From assembly GCF_026626665.1 (NCBI RefSeq), contig NZ_JAPNKE010000002.1, positions 2,667,204 to 2,731,203 on the forward strand: a stretch of DNA of 64,000 bases. The letters are read 5' to 3'. The notes under the pieces are model-generated. The model saw only the letters and a program-made list of their open reading frames with translations. It did no database searches and was not told where the DNA came from. The position numbers were made by a program, and so were the translations under genes. Positions 57,401-64,000 of this stretch are shown here, one piece after another; positions within the stretch are counted from its first letter, which is position 1; each line of letters starts with the position of its first letter. The DNA is from Nannocystis pusilla (lineage in GTDB: Bacteria > Myxococcota_A > Polyangia > Nannocystales > Nannocystaceae).

Positions 57401-57947
57401 CGCTGGCGAGGCGCAGCTTGACCACCGCGTCGTCGGAGCGGCCCCACGAGTCGAGGGTGACGCGCGTGATCGCGTCCGGCAGGGTGCCGCGGATGCGGTC
57501 GAAGCGCTCGCGGATCTCGGCCTTGCGGGCGGCGATGTCGGTGCCGGCGACGAACTCGAGGTTGACGCGCACGCCCCAGCCGCCGCTGCCGACCTGGATC
57601 CGCTGCAGCCCGCGCAGGCCGGCCATCGCCTCCTCGACCGGGCGGATGATCTCGCGCTCGACCAGCTCGGGGCTGGTGCGCTGGAGGTTGATGCGCAGCG
57701 ACACGCGCGCGGTGCCGCCGGCTGGCAGGAAGGCCAGCGGCAGGCGGGCGGTGGCGATCGCGCCGAGGACCAGGATCGCCAGCAGCAGCATCCCGATCAT
57801 CACCGGGCGGTCGAGCGCGAGGTCGCTGAGGCTGGCGCGGCCGGCGATCTGAGGGCCTGCCTTGGCGGACATGTCCTCCGCGCCAGGGCCGATCGGACCT
57901 GCGTTCGGGGACATGTCCTCGGAGCCAGGCCGCCGGTCCGCGCTCAC
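54438..57947 (-). CDS. RND-family efflux transporter (pump 2 of the operon)
   Basis: RND pumps export drugs or other compounds using the proton gradient. The 1169-residue protein has 12 membrane helices and two large periplasmic loops. TM4 carries GVGMLVDNAVVITEAIELQ, with one Asp and an Asn in the second position; TM10-11 has FILIGIAVNNGIMLIDRAI. It is longer than typical (about 1040) because of an N-terminal extension encoded by hairpin repeats (57856-57929) and a roughly 120-residue Ala/Ser/Thr-rich insertion in the first porter loop (about 57100-56800; TTTAPRTPNSSTATTAASSS). It starts at a GTG one base after the first pump ends. No outer-membrane factor is present in the window. Confidence 0.92.
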   Translation of the reverse strand: MSADRRPGSEDMSPNAGPIGPGAEDMSAKAGPQIAGRASLSDLALDRPVMIGMLLLAILVLGAIATARLPLAFLPAGGTARVSLRINLQRTSPELVEREIIRPVEEAMAGLRGLQRIQVGSGGWGVRVNLEFVAGTDIAARKAEIRERFDRIRGTLPDAITRVTLDSWGRSDDAVVKLRLASDSDLTRSYDLIERHVVRPIERIPGVSRVELEGVEPRELEVALDLEALRRAGVSAQAVSTAVREARQGRSLGVLREDATQPGVRAPPVDADPQAFAALPVARSRGAGAAAASATTTAPRTPNSSTATTAASSSMSSGTAATAAAPAVSATASLAAQGPQGVGARSNTASVGPGVYTSTPVGAGVAPATASAVGQTGATPPARVGEVARVEVHPRENRNFRSLDGRLGVDLSVYADAGASPVDVARAVNGVVEELQASPRLGGISAVVYHDQGKIILKTLADLRDTGIYGGVLGVAMLWLFLRRWGVTLVAALCIPLTILATCGVLLIRGEELNCIVLLGLVLGVGMLVDNAVVITEAIELQAQRGLPARAAVRAGGREVGLATVASTLSSVIVFLPLVFGDPANPMSALLAPLGLTFAIVLLCSLFVSQTLVPLVMPTILKRGGVAQGTGRSGRILGPLTAAYGRLIALTLRFRRTALVLGLGVAASAVVPARLLTFNLSDLDPKPDWVEVSMQFVGSPGYKEIGERVRVVEEAILAKKDALAVTHVSCAYSDFWARCDVHPIARADSEADAEAFTKTVKQALPEQAGVRYLVGENNRGQMRGNPDRHEIELAIKGEDMGVLMDLAEKAATHLRATLPRGSADNPESGGVDTVTGPYDEGSRELHVRLDGALLRRYGLRADDVARLIQTAFQGTPLGQVRSPEGQIELRLSAGNRTGGAGDGPTLEELRDLPIPLADGGEVTVGGIAALAPTRSPFFIQRLDRETQVKVKARFFTPEPEKNRELVKKAMESFVFPAGYSSGEWSRWGRTQRSNVEVLIDLGLCLLLVYAVMASLFESFLQPFAILATCLLGCVGAPWLMWWTGTTVDTTAMIGLFILIGIAVNNGIMLIDRAIQLRAAGMTRDAALAAAGADRLRPILMTAGTTVLGLVPMLIHHPTLAGVYYHAIALILVGGLASSTVMTLVFLPATYSLIDDMARAGRSVWRRVAR
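56056..56073. repeat. hairpin of the 14-nt repeat family in the RND gene
   Basis: CCTG-TCCCTTGGGC-CACC. Only the inner stem (TCCC/GGG) is kept. Confidence 0.45.
56989..57020. repeat. 14-nt hairpin repeat array in the RND disordered insertion
   Basis: GCTG (56989), CATG (57003) and CAGC (57017) are exactly 14 nt apart, with inserts TCCCGGAGGA and CTCGAAGAGG. It lies in the Ala/Ser/Thr-rich insertion of pump 2. Confidence 0.8.
57856..57929. repeat. 14-nt hairpin repeat array, six exact units, encoding the pump N-terminus
   Basis: Anchors CCTG 57856, CATG 57870, CAGG 57884, CCTG 57898, CATG 57912 and CAGG 57926 are exactly 14 nt apart. Inserts are CCTTGGCGGA, TCCTCCGCGC, GCCGATCGGA, CGTTCGGGGA and TCCTCGGAGC. 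Translated, it makes the extension SEDMSPNAGPIGPGAEDMSA. Confidence 0.9.
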
Positions 57948-57948
57948 G

Positions 57949-60900
57949 TCAGTCCTCCCCCGCCATGTCGGCCCAGGCGTCCTGGCGCTTGCCGGGCAGC
58001 AGGCTGTACAGGCACGGGATCACGACCAGGGTCAGCAGGGTCGCCCCGGTCAGGCCGCCGATGACCGTGACCGCGAGCGGCTGGCGCAGGGCCGCCCCGT
58101 CGCCGACGCCGGCCGCCATCGGCAACAGACCGAGCACGGTCGTCGCGGTGGTCATGATGATCGGCCGCAGCCGCAGTCGGCCGGCCTCGAGCAGCGCCGG
58201 CCCGACCGCCATGCCCTGGCCGCGGCGGTAGTTGACGGTGTTGACGAGGACGATCGCGTTGTTCACGACGATGCCGCCGAGGATGATCGCCCCCATCCCG
58301 ACCATCGCCGAGATCGGGGTGCCGGTCAGCACGCAGGCCCAGGCGACCCCGACCACCGCCAGCGGGACGGTGCCCATGATCAGCAGCGGGTGGTGCAGGC
58401 TCTCGAAGCTCGAAGCCATCACCACGTAGATGAGGAATACGGCGATAAGTGCCGCAAACATCATGCTTTTCATCGACCCACCGAGCGACTCGGCCTGGCC
58501 GCCGAGCTCGGCCTGGACGCGGCCGTCGCCGGGGTCGTGCTCGGCGAGGACGTCCTCGACGCGGGCCGCCACCGTGCCGAGGTCCTCACCGGTGAGGCGG
58601 GCGCGGATCCGCAGGCCGCGGCGCCCGTCGAGGTGCCGGATCTCCGCGGGGCCTGTCCCTTCGATCAGGTCGGCGACCGCGGCCACGGTGACCGGGACGT
58701 CGCCGATCACGGCGACCGCGATCTTGCCGACATCGGCGGCGCGGGTGCGGTCGACCTGCGGCAGCTGCACGCGGACGTCGAGCTGGCGGTCGGCCGCGTG
58801 CATCTTGGTCGCGATCTCGCCCTGGACCGCGCGCTGGACCGCGAGCGCGGCCGCGTCGACGCCGAGGCCCAGGCGGCTGAGGCGCTCGCGGTCGAAGTCG
58901 ACGCGGACCTCGGGGCGGCCGGCGAGGTCGTCGGGGGCGACGTCTGCGAGGCCCTCGATGGCCCGCAGATCGGGCAGCAGCGCCAGCGCGTGGGCGATCG
59001 CGCGCTCGGGCTCCTCGCTGAAGATCCGGACCTCGATCGGGGCATCGAACGAGAACAGCGCCGGTCGGCCGAGCCGCAGCGTGGCCTCGGGGTCGGCCGC
59101 GGCGCCGGCCATCGCCAGCATCAGCGCCTCCTCGAGCGCGGCCTCCTCCGGCGCCGGCAGGCCCGGGTGCAGGCGCACGTTGACCTGGGCCAGGTGGGTG
59201 CCTGAGACCGTGCCGGTGGCGCTGTCGCCGGCGGTCATGCTGCCGACGCGGGCGAACACCTGCGCGACCGCCTCGTCGTGCTCGACCGCGGCCGCGACCC
59301 GGCGGGCCACGTCGGCCGTGCGTTCGAGCGAGCTGCCCTGCGGCAGCGAGATCTGGACGAAGAACTCGCCCTGCTGGATCTCCGGCAGCAGCGTGCTGCC
59401 GAGGCTCTGCAGCTGCTGGAACGCCAGCACGCACAGCGCCACCGCCAGCGCCACCACGGTGAAGCGCCAGCGCAGCGCCGCCTTCAGCGCCACCGGGTAG
59501 GCGCGCTCGATCGCCGCGTAGGCGGCCGACAGCGGCGCGGTCAGGACCTTGAGGACATGTCCGATCGCCCATGTCGCAAAGCGCAGGCCGCGGAACACCA
59601 GCGCGAACGGGGCCAGCAGCCAGGCCAGCAGCGAGCGCGGGGCCGGCTCGCCGGCGTCGTCCCCTGCCCCGCCGCCCAGGCTCTGCAGCACCGGCACCAG
59701 GGTCAGGCTGACGAACATCGACGACACGATGCTGAGCGACACCGTGTAGGCCAGGTCGCGGATCAGGCGGCCGGCCACGCCCTCGACGAAGGCCATCGGC
59801 AGGAACACGGCCACGGTCGTCAGCGTGGACGCGATCACCGACGCCGCGACCTCGGTGGCGCCGCGGATCGCCGTGCTGCCGGCGGCGCCGTGCGGGTCGC
59901 GCTCGCGCACGCGGGCGATCGACTCGAGCACGACGATGCTGTTGTCGACCAGCATGCCGACGCCGAGCGCCAGGCCGCCGAGGCTCATCAGGTTGAGGCT
60001 GACGCCCAGCATCTGCAGCGGCACGAAGGTGACCAGCAGCGAGATCGGGATGGCCGCGGCGATGACCAGGGTGGCCCGCAGGTCGCGGAGGAAGAACAGC
60101 AGGACCAGCACCGCCAGGGCCCCGCCGAGCAGGGTGTTGCTCTGGACCTCGGCGATCGCCGACTCGATGAAGGCGGCCTGGTCGCTGAGCACCAGCACCT
60201 TTTGACCTGACCCGAGGGACAGCTCGGGCAGCGCGCCCTGGACCGCCTGCGACACCGCCACGGTGTTGGCGTCGCCCTCGCGGTAGACGGCCAGCTCGAC
60301 CGCCTCGCGGCCGGCCACCAGCGCCAGCTCTCGCGCTCGACCGGCACGCGGGCGATGTCGGCGACGTCGCGCAGGCGCAGCTCGGCGCCGTCGCGGCTGC
60401 GGACCACGACCTCCTCGAGCTCGGCCGGCGCGCGGGCCTCGTGGACCGTGCGCAGCAGGTAGCGGCTCTTCTGCTCCGACAGCGCGCCGCCCGGGCGGTT
60501 GACGTTGTCGCGGCGGATCGCCTGGGCCACATCGTCGGCGGTCACGCGCAGGGCCGCCAGCCGCTGCGGGTCCATCTCGACGCGGATCTCCTCCTTGTCG
60601 CCGCCGTGGATCTGCACCGCCGCGACCCCTGGGATCTTCTCGAGCGCGCGCTTGACCCGGCGGTCGGCCAGCTCCACAGCTCGGCCGGGCGCATGTTGTC
60701 GCTCGAGACCAGCGCCAGGCGCAGGATCGGCTCCTGCGCCGGGTCGTAGCGCAGCACCACCGGCCGCTGCACGCCTGTCGGCAGGTTTACGCGGTCGAGC
60801 TTCTCGCGCACGTCGTCGAGGCCGCGGTCCATGTCGGTGCCCCAGCCGAAGTCGAGCACGACCTCGCTGACGCCCTCGCGCGAGACCGACTCGACCTGCA

Positions 60901-61153
60901 CCACCCCGGGCACCGCGCTGACCAGCTCCTCGACCGGCCGCGTCAGCAGCTCCTCGACCTCCTGCGGGGCCGCGTCCGGCATCTCGGTGCGGACGGTGAC
61001 GCTCGGGTAGCTGAGGTCGGGCAGCAGCGCCAGCGGCAGCCGGGTCAGCGCCACCAGGCCGAACACGACCAGCGCGACCAGCACCATCGTGGTCGTGACC
61101 GGCCGCCCGACCGCGCCCGCGACCATGCCGCGCGGCCGCGCCTCGCCCGTCAC
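57949..61153 (-). CDS. RND-family efflux transporter (pump 1 of the operon), two frameshifts
   Basis: It is about 1068 residues after restoring one base near 60680 and one near 60330. It reads VALVVFGLVALTRLPLALLP (TM1), TEMPDAAPQEVEELLTRPVE (porter), IPGVAAVQIHGGDKEEIRV, then GVGMLVDNSIVVLESIARVRE in TM4 and GAIILGGIVVNNAIVLVNTV in TM10-11. The pattern is HAE-1-like with a single TM4 Asp. The GTG at 61153 overlaps the MFP stop (GTGA), and that overlap fixes the start; an ATG at 61126 is an alternative. Two different RND subunits behind one MFP suggest a heteromeric pump like MdtBC. Confidence 0.9.
58652..58669. repeat. hairpin of the 14-nt repeat family in RND gene 1
   Basis: CCTG-TCCCTTCGAT-CAGG, encoding part of DLIEGTGP. 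CCTG/CAGG pair fully, while the inner stem is weak. Confidence 0.5.
59542..59587. repeat. 14-nt hairpin repeat array inside RND gene 1
   Basis: CAGG 59542, CATG 59556, CATG 59570 and CAGG 59584 are exactly 14 nt apart, with inserts ACCTTGAGGA, TCCGATCGCC and TCGCAAAGCG. It falls in the loop after TM6 (FATWAIGHVLKVL). Confidence 0.8.
60206..60223. repeat. hairpin of the 14-nt repeat family in RND gene 1
   Basis: CCTG-ACCCGAGGGA-CAGC. The inner stem CCC/GGG with a GA loop is kept. Confidence 0.45.
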
Positions 61154-62485
61154 CGGCCCCTGGCGCCGCTGCGGCTGCCTGCCCTTTCGGACCTGTCTCT
61201 TGCACCCTGGCCTCGGGGACCTGGCCCTTGGCGCCTGACTCTTCGGACCTGGCCTCGGGGACCTGGCCTGAAGGACCTGCCCCCGCGGACACACCGGCGG
61301 CCGCGGCCTGGCCCGCCTCGGCCTGCGCCGGCTGACCCGCGGCACCGCCCGGCGCGGCGCTGTCGGCCTTGCCCGCGCCGCCCTCGGCCTTGCCCGCGCC
61401 GCCCTCGGCCTTGCCCGCGCCGGCCTTGCCCGCGCCCTCGCCGACGGCCCGCACGGGCATGCCCTCGGCGATGCCGGTGCCGGCGTCGACGACGATCTGG
61501 GCGCCCTCGGCCACGCCGCCGCGGATCTCCGCCCGCTCCTCGCCGACGAGCCCGAGCTCGACCGGACGTCGGCGGGCCCGCCCGTCCTCGACCACGTACA
61601 CGTGCGGCTTGCCCTCGACCTCGACGATCGCGCTGCGCGGCACGCTGGGGGCCGACTCGCGGATGGCCACGCGCAGGGTCGCGCGCGCGAACGCCCCGGG
61701 CACCGCGCCGGCGGGGAAGTTGCGGGCGCGGACGATGAACTTCACGGTGCCGGTCAGCGGGTCGACGACCGGCGCGCGCCGCTCGACCTTCGCCTCGAAA
61801 CGGGTGCCGTCCTGCAGCTCGACGATCGCCGGCGCTCCGGCCTGGACCGCGCTCGCCTCGCGCTCGGGCACGTGCAGCTCGAGGTCGAGGGCGCTGAGAT
61901 CGGCGATCGTGTAGAGCGACCTGGAGGTGGTGGCGAGGTTGCCGACGTCGATGTGGCGGCGGGTGATGGTGCCGGCGAACGGGGCCGAGACGGTCGTCTG
62001 CGAGGCCTGGTGGCGCGACACCTGGGCGCTGGCGAGCGCCGACTCGGCGGCGTAGCGCTGCTTGTCGAGCTCCTCGCGCGACAAGAGGCCGCTCAGCTGC
62101 TCGAGCCGCTGCAGCTCCTTGGCCGCGTTCTGGGCGCTGAGCTTGTCGCGCGCGGCCTGCAGCTGATAGGCGCGGCCGTCGAGGCGGGCCAGCAGCTGCC
62201 CCTCGGCGACGCTGTCGCCCTCCTCGGCCCGCAGGTCGAGCACCACGCCGGGCTGCAGCGCGACGAGGTCGGCGGCTCGCAGGGCCCGCAGGGTGCCGGC
62301 GCCGCGGTAGTGACGCTCGATGGTCGCCGGCGACAGCGTGGTGACGGCGACCGCGAGCGCCTCGGCCTCGCCGCCGCGGCGACCCTTGCCGGGGCCGCCC
62401 GGACCCCGGGACCGCCGGCTCCGGCCTCGCCGCCGCAGGCGAGCGGTGCCACGGCCAGGAGTGCGATCAGGAGGATGGAGCGCAT
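61150..62485 (-). CDS. membrane fusion protein of the RND operon (periplasmic adaptor), lipoprotein, frameshifted
   Basis: It links the inner-membrane RND pump to an outer-membrane channel. The start at 62485 gives a signal with lipobox (LLIALLAVAPLACGGE). After a frame change near 62400 the adaptor body follows: VAVTTLSPATIERHYRGAGT, the lipoyl-like VVLDLRAEEGDSVAEGQLLA, a coiled hairpin (LSREELDKQRYAAESALASA), and the beta barrel (TVSAPFAGTITRRHIDVGN). After PVRAVGEGAGK it ends in a linker of GKAEGGAGK repeats and a 14-residue periodic part encoded by the array 61178-61293. The TGA at 61150-61152 overlaps the GTG of the pump gene but is in a third frame, so one more indel is needed in the linker. 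Total about 445 residues. Confidence 0.85.
61178..61293. repeat. 14-nt hairpin repeat array, eight exact CCTG units
   Basis: CCTG at 61178, 61192, 61206, 61220, 61234, 61248, 61262 and 61276, exactly every 14 nt, then CACA at 61290. Inserts are CCCTTTCGGA, TCTCTTGCAC, GCCTCGGGGA, GCCCTTGGCG, ACTCTTCGGA, GCCTCGGGGA, GCCTGAAGGA and CCCCCGCGGA. It lies in the last codons of the MFP gene, just before the pump start. Confidence 0.92.
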
Positions 62486-62788
62486 GGCGCTGTCGTCCAG
62501 CCATACCACGACCGCAGGCGACGGGGGTCAACCCCGATGTGTCCGTCCTCGCAGCGAACGGTGAAACATCCTGACGGGGAGGCCGGGGCGAACGGCCCTG
62601 CCGGTCAGGCGGGTGACGAGCCGGTCACGACCCCGCGACCTCTCTTCGTGAGGGCGCCCGTCACGGATGGGCTCGCCGCCCGCACGACGGCCTCCGGGAG
62701 GACCGCAGGCGAGGATCGCAAGCCACGACGGCCGGCCGCGGCCGGCCGTTATTTTGCCCTGTACGGCCGCGGTCGCTAGGGTCCACGC
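62486..62788. other. divergent promoter region with a 22-bp palindrome
   Basis: It lies between the MFP gene (minus) and the GcvH-fusion gene (plus). A perfect palindrome of 22 bp (62728-62749, arms ACGGCCGGCCG) is followed on the plus strand by TATTTTG. It resembles a GC stem with a weak T-run, or an operator. No gene is seen. Confidence 0.5.
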
Positions 62789-63829
62789 GTGCCGCTCGGT
62801 CTGCCCCCCGTCGTCGCGCTCCTGGTGGGGCTCGTGCACTGCATCGCCGGTTACAGGTTGTTCCCGCTGGTGCTCGGCATCTACGGCCTGGTGTTCGGCG
62901 TCGGCGCCGGGTCCGCGCTGGCCGAGATCTGGTTTCCGGGACAGGTCCTCACGGCCAGCCTGATGCAGGTCGGCGCCGGCCTGCTCGGCCTGGGGGCGGT
63001 GCTGGCGTACTTCCGGATCGGCGTGTTCGTGATCGGCGCGGTCGCGGCGTTGCTGCTGACCTGGGCCGTCGCGCCGGTGGTCGGCGGGGTCTCGTGGCAG
63101 GTCCAGCTGCTGCTCGCGTGCGTGGCCGGCAGCGCCAGCGTGGTGGTGACGCGGGTGGTGCTGATCGTCGCCACCGCGATCACGGGCGCGGCCCTGGTGG
63201 TGCGCAGCGCCGAGGTGATGGCCGAGAGCCCCGTCCGCTGGCTCACCGACCTCACCGCCCTGCCCTGGACCGGCGCCCTGCCCGATGCCATCCCCGAGGT
63301 CGTCGCGTGGGCCGCGCTGGCCCTGCTCGGGATCGCGGTGCAGCTCGCCACGACCGCGCGCCGCTGGACGTCCACCGGGCTCGGCCGGACGTTGCTGGCG
63401 CCACGCTCGCGTGGGATAAACGCGGTCCCGATGCCCCCCATCCACCCCCGTCGCTACGCCCGTAACCACGTCTGGGCCGAACTCGACGGCGACAGCGTGC
63501 TCGTCGGGATCAGCGCTCGCGCGCTCGACCAGCTCGGCGAGATCACCGACTTCGCCCTCCGCGTCCAGCCCGGCGACGAGCTCGCGCCCGGCCAGTGCTT
63601 CGCGGTGCTCGAGAGCGCCAAGGCAGAGATCGAGCTGTTTACGCCGCTGTCCGGCGCGGTGGTCCGCGTCCACGAGGGCCTCGACCTCGCGCCCGCGACG
63701 ATCAGCGACGACTGCTACGGCGAGGGCTGGATGATCGCGGTGCGCCCGCCCGACCTCAGCGAGTTCACCACCCTGCTCGACGCCGAGGCCTACAGCGAGC
63801 TGCTCAAGACGGCGGCGGCCTGCGTGTGA
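62789..63829 (+). CDS. membrane protein fused to a glycine-cleavage H-like lipoyl domain
   Basis: The first 200 residues have about seven hydrophobic helices (VALLVGLVHCIAGYRLFPLV, IYGLVFGVGAGSALAEIWF, AYFRIGVFVIGAVAALLLTW, WQVQLLLACVAGSASVVVT), resembling TMEM198/DUF4203. From about residue 215 the frame continues with NHVWAELDGDSVLVGISARAL and FAVLESAKAEIELFTPLSG, where the Lys of ESAKAE is the lipoylation site of GcvH, then SDDCYGEGWMIAVRP. The start is a GTG at 62789. GcvH is normally a free protein of about 125 residues. An internal ATG at 63431 in the same frame could start it alone. It is therefore a real fusion or two genes joined by an indel. Confidence 0.8.
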   Translation: MPLGLPPVVALLVGLVHCIAGYRLFPLVLGIYGLVFGVGAGSALAEIWFPGQVLTASLMQVGAGLLGLGAVLAYFRIGVFVIGAVAALLLTWAVAPVVGGVSWQVQLLLACVAGSASVVVTRVVLIVATAITGAALVVRSAEVMAESPVRWLTDLTALPWTGALPDAIPEVVAWAALALLGIAVQLATTARRWTSTGLGRTLLAPRSRGINAVPMPPIHPRRYARNHVWAELDGDSVLVGISARALDQLGEITDFALRVQPGDELAPGQCFAVLESAKAEIELFTPLSGAVVRVHEGLDLAPATISDDCYGEGWMIAVRPPDLSEFTTLLDAEAYSELLKTAAACV

Positions 63830-63830
63830 A

Positions 63831-63875
63831 CCTGTCCCGCGGGACAGCTCGGCGACAGCTGCCTCTCGGGACAGA
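63831..63875. repeat. hairpin repeat array right after a stop codon
   Basis: CCTG 63831 and CAGC 63845 are 14 nt apart (insert TCCCGCGGGA). GCTG 63858 and CAGA 63872 are again 14 nt apart (insert CCTCTCGGGA), with a 13-nt step between. It starts one base after the stop of the GcvH-like fusion gene. Confidence 0.75.
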
Positions 63876-63895
63876 TCGGCGTCCACCCTGCCCCG

Positions 63896-64000
63896 TCACC
63901 GGATCAGCTCGTAGGCGCCGCGGCTCGGGGGGTCGTTCCAGCAGCCGTAGTTGCGGTCGGCCGCGACCTCGGGCAGCGGCGTGCCCGAGCCGACCGCCGG
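63896..64000 (-). CDS. C-terminal end of a gene cut by the window edge
   Basis: Thirty-four codons before a TGA at 63896-63898 read GTPLPEVAADRNYGCWNDPP and SRGAYELIR. The codon use is good. It is the end of an unknown protein, most likely secreted, given its Cys/Trp/Asn content. Confidence 0.55.
   Translation of the reverse strand, partial: PAVGSGTPLPEVAADRNYGCWNDPPSRGAYELIR

Noticed and set aside
53463..58064. A 1533-codon open frame on the plus strand opposite the RND genes
   Set aside because: It is a shadow produced by high-G+C codon bias of the minus-strand pump and PAS-STAS genes. Its protein is Arg/Asp/Gln/His-rich without domains, while the minus strand has clear RND motifs.

Overview
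The window is about 70% G+C by eye and nearly every reading frame has G/C in third positions. It carries many short lipoproteins with Thr/Ser-rich or Pro-rich linkers, a protein built of the cysteine-rich repeats typical of Myxococcus-type proteomes, tandem von Willebrand A (vWA) lipoproteins, and housekeeping genes in delta-proteobacterial style. I read it as chromosomal DNA of a myxobacterium (Myxococcota), most like a Nannocystis-type genome. That placement is inferred from protein architecture, not from a marker gene. No rRNA, tRNA or CRISPR array was seen.

Left third (1-26.8 kb): mostly accessory. It holds secreted or lipid-anchored proteins, an IS630-family insertion sequence with 30-bp inverted repeats and a second overlapping ORF (1641-3236), a sirtuin, a class 3 lipase, a cysteine-rich lipoprotein, and a translationally coupled sulfatase and formylglycine-generating enzyme. 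Further on are a P-loop protein, a serine hydrolase, a lipoprotein with two Hint (hedgehog/intein) folds, a lectin-like fragment, and a LysR regulator divergent from an NTF2-like/short-chain dehydrogenase pair. Several gene remnants lie between them.

Middle (27.2-50.6 kb): mostly housekeeping. lepA-lepB (lepB carries a large insertion inside its catalytic domain), ubiA-type prenyltransferase with dtd, murJ, heme A synthase, a CBS protein, a PlsC-type acyltransferase, proS, two tandem 556-residue vWA lipoproteins, and era-der overlapping by 4 nt.

Right end (50.7-64 kb): a PilZ protein with a clear promoter, a HEAT-like lipoprotein, a PAS-STAS protein, an operon of membrane fusion protein plus two RND pumps, and a membrane protein fused to a GcvH-like lipoyl domain.

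The most unusual signal is an interspersed repeat family at about 27 places. It consists of small hairpins of the form CATG or CCTG, TCC, four variable bases, GGA, then CATG or CAGG. These are often chained with an exact 14-nt period. Arrays sit just after stop codons (after proS, murJ and others) and also inside genes, where they encode linkers. I do not know a described element with this form. A second global feature is the large number of single-base frameshifts, many in G, C or A runs. These look like indel errors in the assembly rather than true pseudogenes.
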